A stretch of DNA of 35,836 nucleotides from Candidatus Eisenbacteria bacterium. GTDB taxonomy: Bacteria > Eisenbacteria > RBG-16-71-46 > SZUA-252. This document shows, in pieces, positions 7,819 to 17,589 of this stretch; within the stretch, counting starts at the first letter, position 1, and every line of letters starts with the position of its first letter. The position numbers and the translations under genes are program-made. The notes under the pieces are model-generated. The model was not told where the DNA came from and did not search any database. It saw only the letters and a program-made list of their open reading frames with translations. The stretch is taken from NCBI GenBank assembly GCA_005893275.1, contig VBOW01000013.1, forward strand, positions 133,387 through 169,222, read 5' to 3'.

Positions 7819-8246
7819 ACGCGCTCCCGTCCGGCCAAGAGAAATGGAGTCGTGAAGGGACCGCCGGCGGGACAGCCGCCGAGGAGAGCCTGGGGGGACG
7901 ATCAAAGGATACGGCCTTGAGTGACTCTCCGATCGGGAAAAATGGGAGGAAGTTCCCCGCGCATCCACGTGATTCGCACGTTAAAACCTCGCAAGAAACG
8001 ACCCGCTGGATAGATTAGGTCTTAGCTGCGGATTGGGCACGAGGCGGCAGGGAACTCCGCTCGCACGGATTCTTGTCGACGGCCTCCAGGCTGTCAACAT
8101 ATTTTCGGCGTACCGGCGCGGGAAAAACCGCAAAAGGCGGCCCGGTCCGTGTTTCTTCCCGGTTGCCCGCGGGCCGGGCGGCGTGGTACGGTTCAGCGTT
8201 TGCTTCCGGGTCGTTCGTTCCATGACAGAAAGGAAGCTCCTCCGGC
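7819..8246. promoter_or_regulatory. Divergent intergenic region between lipoprotein gene and ffh
   Basis: This 428-base gap has no convincing gene. The minus strand carries a good promoter at 8069-8097. An inverted repeat ACGTG-ATTCG-CACGT lies at 7967-7981. For ffh on the plus strand, CATATT (8098-8103) could be a -10 but its best -35 partner, TTGTCG at 8073-8078, is 19 bases away. I looked for the small SRP RNA tetraloop motif and did not find it. Confidence 0.45.
8069..8097 (-). promoter_or_regulatory. Probable promoter for the lipoprotein/beta-barrel pair
   Basis: On the minus strand TTGACA (8097-8092, perfect) and AAGAAT (8074-8069, 4/6 matches) are separated by 17 bases. Transcription would begin near 8062, giving an unusually long leader of about 240 bases before GTG 7818, unless a small RNA is made from this promoter instead. 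Confidence 0.42.
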
Positions 8247-9557
8247 GTGTTTGACGAGCTGACCACGAAGCTGGCCGGAGTGTTCCGGAAGCTGACTGGC
8301 CGCGGCCGGTTGAGCGAGCAGGACGTCAGGGACGCGGTCCGGGAAATCCGCCGGGTTCTCCTCGAAGCGGACGTGAACCTCGTCGTGGCGCGTGACCTCT
8401 GTAAGCGTGTGGAAACTCGGGCGGTAGGTGCCGAGCTTCTGCAGAGCGTCGCGCCCGGGCAGCAGGTCGTCAAGATCGTGTTCGACGAGCTGGTCTCGGC
8501 GCTCGGGGGTACTTCCGCGGCCGGAACGCAGTTTCCGTCGAACCGCGCGGCCGTGGTCCTGCTGGCCGGGCTTCAGGGTTCTGGCAAGACCACGAGCGCG
8601 GCGAAGCTCGCGAGCCACTGGAAGGAGCGCGGCAAGCGCGTCTTGCTCGCGGCCTTGGATCTGAGGCGCCCGGCGGCGGTCGACCAGCTCGAAGTGCTCG
8701 GCCGATCGATTGGGGCGCCGGTCCATGCAGACCGGAGCGCGAAGGACCCCATCCGTCTTGCCCAAGAGGCCCGGTCTCGGGCGGATCGGGAGGGCTTCGA
8801 CCTTCTGATCGCGGACACGGCGGGCAGGCTCCACGTGGACGAGGAGCTGATGGGCGAAGTGACCCGGCTTCAGGAGGCGCTCCAGCCGACCGAAACGCTC
8901 CTTGTTCTGGACGGAATGACGGGCCAGGACGCGGTCCAGATCGCCGAAGCCTTCACGAAGAGCCTTCGAGTGACCGGGTTCATTCTTGCGAAGCTGGACG
9001 GAGACGCGCGGGGCGGAGCCGCCCTCTCGCTGCGGGCGGTCTGCGGCGCGCCGATCCGCTATCTGGGCGTGGGTGAGAAGCCCGATGCGCTCGAGACGTT
9101 TCACGCGGACCGGCTCGCGTCGCGCATCCTGGGCATGGGGGACGTCGTGACGCTGGTGGAGCGCGCCCAGGAGCGGCTCGATCACTCCAAGGCCGAAGCG
9201 CTCGAAAAGAAGCTTCGCAAGGAGGGGTTCACGCTCGAGGATTTTCTCGGGCAGCTTCAGGAGATGAAAAAGCTCGGTCCGCTCGACGAGCTCTTGAAGA
9301 TGCTCCCCGGGGTGAAGAGCCCGACCCAGGTCAGCGACCAGGATCTCCGGCGGACGGAGGCGATCATCCAATCGATGACGCGTCAGGAGCGAAACCGGCC
9401 CCAGATTATCGACGGCAGCCGCCGCAAGCGGATCGCTCGCGGCAGCGGCACCACGGTGCAGGATGTGAACCGCCTGCTCCGGCAATTCGACCAGGCGCGA
9501 ACGATGCTGAAGCGTTTCGGCGGAAAGCGCGGGCGGCTCCCGATGGGGATGTCGTAG
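8247..9557 (+). CDS. ffh: Signal recognition particle GTPase Ffh
   Basis: The 436-residue protein has the Ffh order: an N-terminal helical bundle (about 1-90); the NG GTPase domain with G1 GLQGSGKTT (108-116), ALDLRRPAAVDQL, G3 DTAGRLHVDEEL and TKLDGD-type G4 (AKLDGDARGGAAL); then the Met-containing M domain with the RNA-binding SRRKRIARGSGTTVQDVN motif. It binds SRP RNA and signal peptides and delivers ribosomes to FtsY at the membrane. GTG 8247 is the only start fitting the family N-terminus (MFDELTTKL); AGGAA lies somewhat far upstream. The M domain is short in methionines and ends at PMGMS. It is followed 44 bases later by rpsP, a common gene order. Confidence 0.95.
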   Translation: MFDELTTKLAGVFRKLTGRGRLSEQDVRDAVREIRRVLLEADVNLVVARDLCKRVETRAVGAELLQSVAPGQQVVKIVFDELVSALGGTSAAGTQFPSNRAAVVLLAGLQGSGKTTSAAKLASHWKERGKRVLLAALDLRRPAAVDQLEVLGRSIGAPVHADRSAKDPIRLAQEARSRADREGFDLLIADTAGRLHVDEELMGEVTRLQEALQPTETLLVLDGMTGQDAVQIAEAFTKSLRVTGFILAKLDGDARGGAALSLRAVCGAPIRYLGVGEKPDALETFHADRLASRILGMGDVVTLVERAQERLDHSKAEALEKKLRKEGFTLEDFLGQLQEMKKLGPLDELLKMLPGVKSPTQVSDQDLRRTEAIIQSMTRQERNRPQIIDGSRRKRIARGSGTTVQDVNRLLRQFDQARTMLKRFGGKRGRLPMGMS

Positions 9558-9601
9558 CCGGACGCTCTCCGCCCCACGTACCACCACGGAGGAGCCGAAG
9601 A

Positions 9602-10075
9602 ATGTCAGTCGTCATTCGCATGAAGCGGGCGGGCGCCAAGAAACGCCCGTTCTACCGCGTCGTCGTCGCGGATTCGAGATTTGCGCGCGACGGCCGCTAC
9701 ATCGAGCAGCTGGGTTATTACGACCCCCTGACCGAGCCGGCGAAGTTTCACGTCGATGCGGGAAGGTTCGAGCAGTGGATCCGCCGCGGCGCGAGGCCCT
9801 CGGAGTCCGTCGGGGTGATGATGGCGAAGCACGCGCCCGGGGCGCTTCGTCCGGCGCCGCTCCCCCTCGAACCCCGGCCCGAGGGGGCCGAGGTGAAGGC
9901 GCCGGAAGCGAAGCCCAAGAAGGCGAAGAAGGCGAAGGGCGTCGCCAAGGCGGCTCGCAAGGCGAAGCCGGTCACCAAGGGGAGCCAGAAGAAAGCCAAG
10001 ACCCGGGCCAAGGCCAAAGCCAAGAAGGCGACCGGCGGGCCCAAGGCGAAGGCGGCGAAGAAACCGAAGAAATGA
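9602..10075 (+). CDS. rpsP: 30S ribosomal protein S16 with long Lys/Ala tail
   Basis: Residues 1 to about 82 are a normal S16 (MSVVIRMKRAGAKKRPFYRV, ARDGRYIEQLGYYDP), a small-subunit assembly protein. The family is usually 80-100 residues; this one has 157. After a Pro-rich hinge, residues 99-157 are a low-complexity tail with about 24 lysines, many alanines and no hydrophobic core, resembling bacterial histone H1-like domains. At DNA level the tail is built from repeated AAGGCG/GCGAAG units, so slippage could have grown it. GGAGGAG upstream of ATG 9602 is a strong ribosome binding site. The stop overlaps the khpA start (ATGA). Confidence 0.95.
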   Translation: MSVVIRMKRAGAKKRPFYRVVVADSRFARDGRYIEQLGYYDPLTEPAKFHVDAGRFEQWIRRGARPSESVGVMMAKHAPGALRPAPLPLEPRPEGAEVKAPEAKPKKAKKAKGVAKAARKAKPVTKGSQKKAKTRAKAKAKKATGGPKAKAAKKPKK

Positions 10076-10320
10076 GCGATCCGGCGCGGCTCAAAGCGTT
10101 CATCGAGTATTGCGCGCGAAACCTGGTGGACCATCCGGATCTCGTGCACGTGGACGAGCGCGTCACCGGGCAAACCGCGGTTTACACCCTGCGCGTGGGA
10201 CCGACCGATTTGGGAAAGGTGATCGGCAGGGAAGGGAAGACGGCGCACGCATTGCGGACGCTCCTCTCTGCGTCTGCAAGCGCCGGGGACCGGCGCGCCG
10301 TGCTCGAGATTGCCGACTGA
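10072..10320 (+). CDS. khpA: KH-domain RNA-binding protein KhpA
   Basis: The 82-residue protein is a single KH domain with the RNA-binding GxxG loop in GKVIGREGKTAHALRTLL. KhpA-type proteins bind RNA broadly, often with KhpB, and affect ribosome assembly and small RNAs. The gene sits between rpsP and rimM, its usual place. ATG 10072 overlaps the rpsP stop, and the 3' end overlaps the rimM start by 11 bases, so the block is translationally coupled. Confidence 0.92.
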   Translation: MSDPARLKAFIEYCARNLVDHPDLVHVDERVTGQTAVYTLRVGPTDLGKVIGREGKTAHALRTLLSASASAGDRRAVLEIAD

Positions 10321-10834
10321 GCGACCCGAGGAGCCGATTCTGGTGGGCTCGATCGCGCGGGCTCACGGGATCAAGGGCGAAGTTGTCGTGGACGTCTGGA
10401 GCGACGCCCCCGAGCGGTTTGCGCCGGGAGGAAGGGTCACGGCGCGCCTCGTGGGCGGCATGGAGCGGCCGCTGACCGTTCGGGCCGCGCGCCCGTTCGG
10501 GGAGCGGCTCCTCCTGAGCTTCGAGGGAGTCGCGACACGCACCGAGGCGGAGGCGCTCCGAGGCGCCGATCTCACGATCCCCCGCCGGGACGTGGCGGCG
10601 TTGCCGGACGGGACGCATTACCGCTTCGAGCTGCTCGGGCTTCGCGTCCTCACCCGCGAGGGCTCGGAGCTCGGCACGGTCGCGGACATCTTCTCGACGG
10701 GCAGCAACGACGTCATCGTCGTACGGGGTTCACGGGGCGAGACCTTGCTCCCGTTCTTGGCGAGCGTCGTCTTGTCGATCGACTTGGAGCGCGGCGAGAT
10801 GACGGTGGAGGTTCCGCCCGGGCTGAGCGAGTAG
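10310..10834 (+). CDS. rimM: Ribosome maturation factor RimM
   Basis: The 174-residue protein has the RimM N-terminal beta-barrel (ILVGSIARAHGIKGEVVV) and the PRC-barrel C-domain (YRFELLGLRVLTREG, GSNDVIVV, LLPFLASVVLSID). RimM binds S19 and the 30S head and helps 16S processing. The start is taken as TTG 10310, inside the end of khpA, because the family motif begins only a dozen residues later and no ATG or GTG gives a suitable N-terminus. It is followed by trmD after 17 bases, the standard order. Confidence 0.92.
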   Translation: MPTERPEEPILVGSIARAHGIKGEVVVDVWSDAPERFAPGGRVTARLVGGMERPLTVRAARPFGERLLLSFEGVATRTEAEALRGADLTIPRRDVAALPDGTHYRFELLGLRVLTREGSELGTVADIFSTGSNDVIVVRGSRGETLLPFLASVVLSIDLERGEMTVEVPPGLSE

Positions 10835-10851
10835 CCCGCGGGGGAGCCGGA

Positions 10852-11595
10852 ATGCGCTTCTCGATCCTGACGTTGAACCCGGGATTTTTCTCGGGGTCGC
10901 TCGATGAGGGCATGATCCGGATCGCCCGGGAAAAGGGGCTCCTGGAGGTCGTGATGGTCCCGATCCGCGACTTCACGTCCGACCGCTACGGCACGACCGA
11001 CGACTACCCCTACGGGGGCGGCGCGGGCATGGTGATGAAGGTGGAGCCCATCGTGCGAGCCTACGAGAGCGTGCGCCGGCGGGCGGGCGCCGATTCGCCC
11101 CGCATGCTCGTCACCTCCCCCCAGGGGCGCCGTTTCACGCAGGGCTGGGCGCAGGAGCTCAAAGATGCGCGCGAGATCGCGGTGCTCTGCGGGCGGTACA
11201 AGGGGATCGACGAGCGGGTGATCTCGCGCCTGGGCGCCGAGGAGGTCTCGATCGGCGACTACGTGCTCTCGGGCGGGGAGGCTGCGGCGATCGTGATTCT
11301 GGACGCGGTCGCGCGGCTCATCCCGGGGGTGCTGGGGGACGCGGAATCCGCGGAGGCGGATTCCTTTTCGGAGCCTCTTTTGGACGCTCCCGTGTACACT
11401 CGCCCCGAAGAGTTCGAGGGCCGGCGCGTGCCGGAGGTATTGCTGAGCGGAAATCACGAGCGCATCCGGCTGTGGCGGCGCCGCGAAGCGCTCCGCCGAA
11501 CATGGCATCGGCGTCCCGATCTGCTCCTCGGGCGCTCGCTGAGCGACGAAGACCGATCGCTATTGGACGAGATAAAGAAAGAGGAGGAACCATGA
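10852..11595 (+). CDS. trmD: tRNA (guanine-37-N1)-methyltransferase TrmD
   Basis: The 247-residue SPOUT-class methyltransferase modifies G37 next to the anticodon using SAM. Family signatures are [13 protein letters not shown] at the start, [25 protein letters not shown] and [16 protein letters not shown], which forms the trefoil-knot SAM site. The C-terminal domain holds the usual [24 protein letters not shown] precedes ATG 10852. The stop overlaps the rplS start (ATGA). Confidence 0.96.
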   Translation: MRFSILTLNPGFFSGSLDEGMIRIAREKGLLEVVMVPIRDFTSDRYGTTDDYPYGGGAGMVMKVEPIVRAYESVRRRAGADSPRMLVTSPQGRRFTQGWAQELKDAREIAVLCGRYKGIDERVISRLGAEEVSIGDYVLSGGEAAAIVILDAVARLIPGVLGDAESAEADSFSEPLLDAPVYTRPEEFEGRRVPEVLLSGNHERIRLWRRREALRRTWHRRPDLLLGRSLSDEDRSLLDEIKKEEEP

Positions 11596-11954
11596 GCACG
11601 GTGGAGCGGTTCGAAAACCGATTCAAGACGGATCGGAAGATGGAGTTTGCTCCCGGCGACACGATCAAGGTCTACGTGCGCGTCATCGAAGGAGAGAAAG
11701 AGCGCTCCCAGGTCTTCCAGGGCGTGGTCACCAGCATCCGCGGAAGCGGGATGCGACAGAGCTTCACGGTCCGCAAGGTATCCGGAGGTGTCGGCGTCGA
11801 GAGGACGTTCCCGCTCCATTCCCCGGCCGTGGCCAAGATCGACCTGGCCCGCAAGGGGAAGGTTCGCAGGGCGAAGCTCTTCTACTTGAGGGGGAAACGG
11901 GGCAAGTCGGCGAAGGTCGGCGAGCGCGAGAAGCTGAACCCCGAGAGCGCCTAG
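11592..11954 (+). CDS. rplS: 50S ribosomal protein L19
   Basis: The 120-residue L19 lies at the subunit interface and contacts 16S rRNA. Recognisable stretches are [53 protein letters not shown] and [20 protein letters not shown]. Length is normal. ATG 11592 overlaps the trmD stop, and AAAGAGGAGGAA upstream is a strong ribosome binding site. This ends the conserved rpsP-khpA-rimM-trmD-rplS run. Confidence 0.96.
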   Translation: MSTVERFENRFKTDRKMEFAPGDTIKVYVRVIEGEKERSQVFQGVVTSIRGSGMRQSFTVRKVSGGVGVERTFPLHSPAVAKIDLARKGKVRRAKLFYLRGKRGKSAKVGEREKLNPESA

Positions 11955-11970
11955 ACCGGGGCCTTAGGCC

Positions 11971-12609
11971 ATGGCGCGTCGGGGGCTTGCCCGCTTCGAT
12001 GACGGATTTCGCGGCCGCTGGGGTGATCTCCTCGGGGGGGTCGACGAGGCGGGGCGCGGACCGCTCGCCGGTCCGGTCGTCGCCGCGTGCGTCGTGCTTC
12101 GACCGGGGACGAAGCTTCCCGGCGTTCGCGATTCGAAGGCGATGACCGCGCCCGAGCGCGAAGAGGCGCTCGAGCGGATTCGCGTCCAGGCGGTCGCGAT
12201 GGGTGTCGGGGTGGGGAGCGTGATGGAGGTCGATGCCTTCAACATCCGCATGGCCTCCCTCCTCGCGATGCGCCGGGCGATCGAAGCCCTGGGGATGACC
12301 CCCCAGGGCTTTCTTGTTGATGGGCTGGACGCGCTCGTCTGCGACGCTCCCTGCGAAGCCGTTGTGGATGGCGACGCCAAGAGCCTCGCGGTGGCGGCGG
12401 CCTCCGTCCTCGCGAAGGTGACGCGCGACGCGATGATGGACGAGCAGGCGGTGTCGTATCCGCTGTATGGATTCGAGCACAACAAAGGGTACGCGACCCC
12501 GGAGCATTGCGAGGCGCTTCGGGTCCACGGACCGTGTGGGATTCATCGAAAGAGCTTTCGCCCCGTCCGAGAGCTTCTCTTCGTGCAGGAGGTGTTGGAG
12601 GGCTTCTGA
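11971..12609 (+). CDS. rnhB: Ribonuclease HII
   Basis: The 212-residue enzyme removes ribonucleotides and RNA primers from DNA-RNA hybrids. Catalytic acidic residues are visible in GGVDEAGRGPLAGPVVAA (D-E pair), in FLVDGLDAL (Asp) and near KVTRDAMM (Asp). The family GYATPEH motif is present. The ATG 11971 start has no obvious ribosome binding site; the gap from rplS contains the short palindrome GGCC-TTA-GGCC. rnhB followed by yraN after rplS is a common bacterial order. Confidence 0.94.
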   Translation: MARRGLARFDDGFRGRWGDLLGGVDEAGRGPLAGPVVAACVVLRPGTKLPGVRDSKAMTAPEREEALERIRVQAVAMGVGVGSVMEVDAFNIRMASLLAMRRAIEALGMTPQGFLVDGLDALVCDAPCEAVVDGDAKSLAVAAASVLAKVTRDAMMDEQAVSYPLYGFEHNKGYATPEHCEALRVHGPCGIHRKSFRPVRELLFVQEVLEGF

Positions 12610-12641
12610 AGCGGGAAGCGCCTCGGGAACGGGGGCCGGGG

Positions 12642-13022
12642 ATGTGGCGGGAGAGGGCGGCGCGCTGCGGCGAGAGGATCGCCGCGGAATTTCTGATGCT
12701 TCGCGGACTGGAAGTTGTGGACCGGAACGTGAGGGTGGGGCGGGGGGAGATCGATCTCGTGGCTCGCGACCGGGACCAAGTGGTTTTTGTCGAAGTGAAG
12801 TTCCGGACCGCCGGGGGGCGGGCGACACCCCTGGACGCCGTGGGCCCGAAGAAGCGGGAGGACGTGGCGAGAGCCGCGGCCGGCTACCTTTCGCGGCGGG
12901 GTTTGCTCGATCGACCGGTGCGCTTCGACGTGATCGGGATCACGTGGAGGGCTGATGGGGAAGAGCTCCTCGTCCAGCACGTATCCAATGCCTACCCGGG
13001 AGGCCGGAACCAGTTCTACTGA
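12642..13022 (+). CDS. yraN: YraN/UPF0102 nuclease-like protein
   Basis: The 126-residue protein fits the UPF0102 family, related to Holliday-junction resolvase and restriction-endonuclease folds. The family pattern is clear: CGERIAAEFLMLRGLEVVDRN, RVGRGEIDLVARD, VVFVEVKFRTAGG. The Glu-Asp...Glu-x-Lys arrangement is the PD-(D/E)XK-type centre. Its true role is not settled. ATG 12642 is chosen because the family starts shortly before the CGERIAAEF motif; an upstream in-frame start at 12507 lies inside rnhB. The 3' end overlaps the next gene by 68 bases. Confidence 0.88.
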   Translation: MWRERAARCGERIAAEFLMLRGLEVVDRNVRVGRGEIDLVARDRDQVVFVEVKFRTAGGRATPLDAVGPKKREDVARAAAGYLSRRGLLDRPVRFDVIGITWRADGEELLVQHVSNAYPGGRNQFY

Positions 13023-14175
13023 TCCGCGCGCCGTCTCGGCCGGGAGGCGGATCCTGATCCTGCACGTCCGCGCCGGCGTGGGGCATGAACGCGCCGCCCG
13101 CGCGGTCGAGGCCGCCCTTCGCTCGCTCGACCCCACGTGCGAGCCGATCGTGCGCGACGCGCTCGATTTCTCCTCGCCATTTCTTCGCACCTTCTACGCC
13201 TCGTCGTACAACCGCCTCGTGGATCGCGTGCCCCGCGTCTGGGGCTTCTTCTACCGCCGCGCGGAGAGAATCCCCGCAAGGAGCTTCCGGCAGCGGCTCC
13301 GGTCCGCGATCCTCGCGGCGGGCTGCCGCGACTTCATAACGGCCGCCCGGCGTTTCAGGGCGGACGCCATCCTTTGCACGCAGTTTCTGCCGGTGGAGGT
13401 TTTCTCGCTCTTCCGCGAGCGCGGATTAGTCCCCGTTCCGGTCTACTGCGCGGTGACCGATTTCTCGATCCACCCGATCTGGGTCTACCCGGGGATCGAC
13501 CGGTATTTCGTGGCGACCGAGGCTGCGAAAGAGGAGCTGCGCGAAACCGGAGTCGTGCGAGAGGAGCGGATCGAGGTGACCGGCGTGCCGATCGATCCCC
13601 GGTTCGCGACCGGCGTCGGCAGGGAGGCCGCGCGGCGGGAGCTCGAGCTCGATCCGGACCCCGGGCGGTTGACGCTGCTCCTGATGGGAGGCGGGTTCGG
13701 GTGGGGGCCCATGGAGGAGATGGTGGAGGTCGTGCTGCGTCTCCCGGAGACCGTGCAGGCGCTCGTCATCGCGGGGAAAAACGATGCGCTCCGGCATCGG
13801 CTTTCAGGCAGGGTGGAGGGCCAGGGGCGGAGGATCCAGATCCACGGCTTCACCGAGCGGATTCCCATGTTCCTCGAGGCGGCGGATCTTCTCGTGGGCA
13901 AAGCCGGCGGGCTCACCTCGAGCGAGGCGATGGCGCGGGGGGTGCCGATCGTGGCGCTGCGGCCGATCCCCGGCCAGGAGGAGAGGAACGTCGATTACTT
14001 GCAGGAGTCGGGAGCCGCGGTGCGGGTGCACGATCTCTTCGAGTTGAGAGTCAAGCTCGCGCACTTTCTCGCGGACCCCGCCGATCTCGAACGGATGAAG
14101 GCCAACGCGCGCGCCATCGGGCGCCCCGACTCGGCGTTCCGGGTCGCCCGGTCGATCCTCACGACATTCGCGTGA
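12955..14175 (+). CDS. Glycosyltransferase of MGDG synthase/UgtP type
   Basis: The 406-residue GT-B fold protein resembles monogalactosyldiacylglycerol synthases and processive diacylglycerol glucosyltransferases. The N-terminal domain has ILILHVRAGVGHERAARAV (acceptor-side glycine/His loop) and the family stretch RDALDFSSPFLRTFYASSYN. The C-terminal GT28 domain has LLLMGGGFG, IHGFTERIPMFLEAADLLV and KAGGLTSSEAMARGVPIV, the nucleotide-sugar site. It probably glycosylates a membrane lipid using a UDP-sugar; the sugar is unknown. GGAGG 4-5 bases before ATG 12955 supports that start, giving a 68-base overlap with yraN. Confidence 0.85.
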   Translation: MGKSSSSSTYPMPTREAGTSSTDPRAVSAGRRILILHVRAGVGHERAARAVEAALRSLDPTCEPIVRDALDFSSPFLRTFYASSYNRLVDRVPRVWGFFYRRAERIPARSFRQRLRSAILAAGCRDFITAARRFRADAILCTQFLPVEVFSLFRERGLVPVPVYCAVTDFSIHPIWVYPGIDRYFVATEAAKEELRETGVVREERIEVTGVPIDPRFATGVGREAARRELELDPDPGRLTLLLMGGGFGWGPMEEMVEVVLRLPETVQALVIAGKNDALRHRLSGRVEGQGRRIQIHGFTERIPMFLEAADLLVGKAGGLTSSEAMARGVPIVALRPIPGQEERNVDYLQESGAAVRVHDLFELRVKLAHFLADPADLERMKANARAIGRPDSAFRVARSILTTFA

Positions 14176-14215
14176 TGGAACGATCCAAGAAGTCCAGGGC
14201 ATTCACGTGCGCCCG

Positions 14216-14250
14216 CAACTCGCCCCGTCGCGAGTTGGAAGCGAGGCTTC
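14216..14250. repeat. Two adjacent hairpins after the glycosyltransferase gene
   Basis: CAACTCGC (14216-14223) pairs perfectly with GCGAGTTG (14230-14237) over a 6-base loop. Immediately after, GAAGC (14238-14242) pairs with GCTTC (14246-14250) over 3 bases. No T run follows. The position, 40 bases past a stop codon and 40 bases before the cobO promoter, suits a weak terminator or a regulatory site. Confidence 0.45.
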
Positions 14251-14288
14251 TGCATCGGTCGGCGCGCTCGATGAACACGCGTGAGCCT

Positions 14289-14317
14289 TTGACACCTATC
14301 CCGCCCGGTGGTAGGAT
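14289..14317 (+). promoter_or_regulatory. Promoter of the acyl-CoA mutase operon
   Basis: A perfect -35 TTGACA (14289-14294) is followed after 17 bases by TAGGAT (14312-14317, 4/6). The initiation point would fall on or next to ATG 14324, so the transcript may be leaderless. The AGGA inside the -10 is also 7 bases before the ATG and could instead act as ribosome binding site. No cobalamin riboswitch is present, despite the B12 genes that follow. Confidence 0.6.
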
Positions 14318-14323
14318 CTCTTG

Positions 14324-14908
14324 ATGTCCAAAAGCGCCGCAAATGACGTTGCCGCAGAGGGATCGGTCGAGCCAGGCGCAGGCCGGGGAACGCGCCAAGG
14401 CGTTCTCCTCGTCATCACGGGACCCGGCAAGGGGAAGAGCACCTCGGCGTTCGGGTGCGCCCTTCGCGCGCACGGTCACGGATTTTCGATCGCGATCGTC
14501 CAGTTCATGAAAGGACGCATCTACGGCGAGTTGGATACGCTCCGCTCTCTTCCGCGAGTCGAGGTCTGGCAGTTCGGGCGGGTCGCGTTCGTCGACCCCA
14601 AGAATCCCGATCCCAAGGATCGAGAGCTCGCGCGCCAGGGACTCGACAAGGCATGGGAGATCGTACGCGCGGCGAAGCATGACCTTTTGATCCTGGACGA
14701 GATCAATGTCGTCACCGATTTCGGCCTCGTCCCGGTGGAGGAAGTCCTGGCCCTGGCGAAGGCCCGCCCGAGGTGGATGGATATGATCTGGACCGGGCGG
14801 AGCGCCCCGGGGGCCATGGTGGAGCTGGCGGACACGGTGAGCGAGGTGCGCGAGATCAAGCACCACTACCGGAAGGGAATCGAATCGCGCGCGGGGATGG
14901 AATATTGA
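14324..14908 (+). CDS. cobO: Cob(I)alamin adenosyltransferase, CobO/BtuR type
   Basis: The 194-residue enzyme transfers adenosyl from ATP to cob(I)alamin to make adenosylcobalamin. The P-loop is TGPGKGKST (32-40), followed by the family stretches ALRAHGHGF, AIVQFMKG, LLILDEINVV (Walker B-like) and [21 protein letters not shown] at the C-terminus. ATG 14324 lies where the promoter predicts transcription to begin. It is first in a 12-gene operon and supplies the cofactor for the mutase three genes on. The stop overlaps the next start as TTGA. Confidence 0.95.
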   Translation: MSKSAANDVAAEGSVEPGAGRGTRQGVLLVITGPGKGKSTSAFGCALRAHGHGFSIAIVQFMKGRIYGELDTLRSLPRVEVWQFGRVAFVDPKNPDPKDRELARQGLDKAWEIVRAAKHDLLILDEINVVTDFGLVPVEEVLALAKARPRWMDMIWTGRSAPGAMVELADTVSEVREIKHHYRKGIESRAGMEY

Positions 14909-15877
14909 CCGCTCCGAAACGGAGCGGAGAATTGCGGTCTTCCCTGCCCTTAGCCCAGGAGTTGCTACGCGGGGACGCGCGGTCTCTAGCCCGGGCCATG
15001 AGCCTGGTCGAGAACGGCGAGCGCGGAGCGGAAACGCTCCTCGACCAGATCTATGGCGCGCGGCCGCCGGCCCCCCGCGTGGGGGTCACCGGTCCACCGG
15101 GGGCGGGGAAGAGCACGTTGGTCGCGGAAATGGCGCTCCTCTTGCGCCGCCAGGGGCGGCGGCTGGGGGTCATCGCGGTGGATCCGACGAGTCCCTATAC
15201 CGGTGGCGCGATCCTCGGCGACCGCGTCCGGATGAGCGAGCTTTCCACGGACCCGGGGGTTTTCATCCGGAGCATGGCCACCCGCGGGAGTCTCGGCGGG
15301 CTCGCGGCGCGAACCGAAGAGCTGTGCGAGCTTCTCTCCGCATGGGGAAGCGATATCACGCTGATCGAAACGGTGGGCGTGGGCCAATCGGAGCTGGACG
15401 TGGCCCAGGCCGCAGACACGACGGTGGTGGTCTTGACCCCCGAGTCGGGGGACGCGATCCAATCCCTGAAGGCGGGGTTGATGGAGATCGCCGACATCTT
15501 CGTCGTGAACAAGTCGGATCACGCGGGTGCGGACCAGCTGGCCGCCGCGATCCGATCGGCGCTCGCCTTGCGCCCCACGGCCACGTGGCGTCCGCCGATC
15601 GTGAACACGGTCGCCACGGAACGGCGGGGGATCGAGGAGCTGAACGAGGCGATCGAGAAGCACCGGGCCCACCTCGGGGATCCCTCCGTGTCGCGGGGGC
15701 TCCGGCGCGAGAAGATCCGCGCGCGCCTGAAAAACGCGGTGCGCGAGAGGCTTCTCGAGGGGGCGTGGGGGCGGAAGGGCCTTGGGGCGCTTCTGGACCG
15801 TGCCGCGGATCAAGTGCTCGAGGGGACGATTTCCCCGTATCGCGCGGCGCGTGATTTGATCGAAAGGATGACGGACC

Positions 15878-15903
<26 letters not shown>
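14905..15903 (+). CDS. meaB: MeaB/ArgK-type G-protein chaperone of B12 mutase
   Basis: The 332-residue P-loop GTPase has G1 [12 protein letters not shown] (60-71), the [19 protein letters not shown] switch, [12 protein letters not shown] (G3) and VNKSD (G4). MeaB proteins gate cofactor loading into acyl-CoA mutases and protect or repair them. Start TTG 14905 overlaps the cobO stop (TTGA) and has GGGGA a short distance upstream; the first internal ATG (14998) would truncate the N-terminal helices. Its end overlaps the mutase gene by 26 bases. In this operon it most likely serves that mutase. Confidence 0.93.
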
Positions 15904-17575
<1,672 letters not shown>

Positions 17576-17589
17576 GAGAGCCGGGGGCC

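Noticed and set aside
3883-8041. 14-base sequence GCGGATTGGGCACG present at 3883 and 8028, both between genes
   Set aside because: A repeat of this length is expected about once or twice by chance in 36 kb of GC-rich DNA, and the flanks differ.
7819-8246. Small SRP RNA gene next to ffh
   Set aside because: The conserved tetraloop region and its paired flanks are not present on either strand.
14176-14323. Cobalamin riboswitch before the B12 genes
   Set aside because: I looked for the B12-box and found none; the predicted promoter leaves no leader to hold one.
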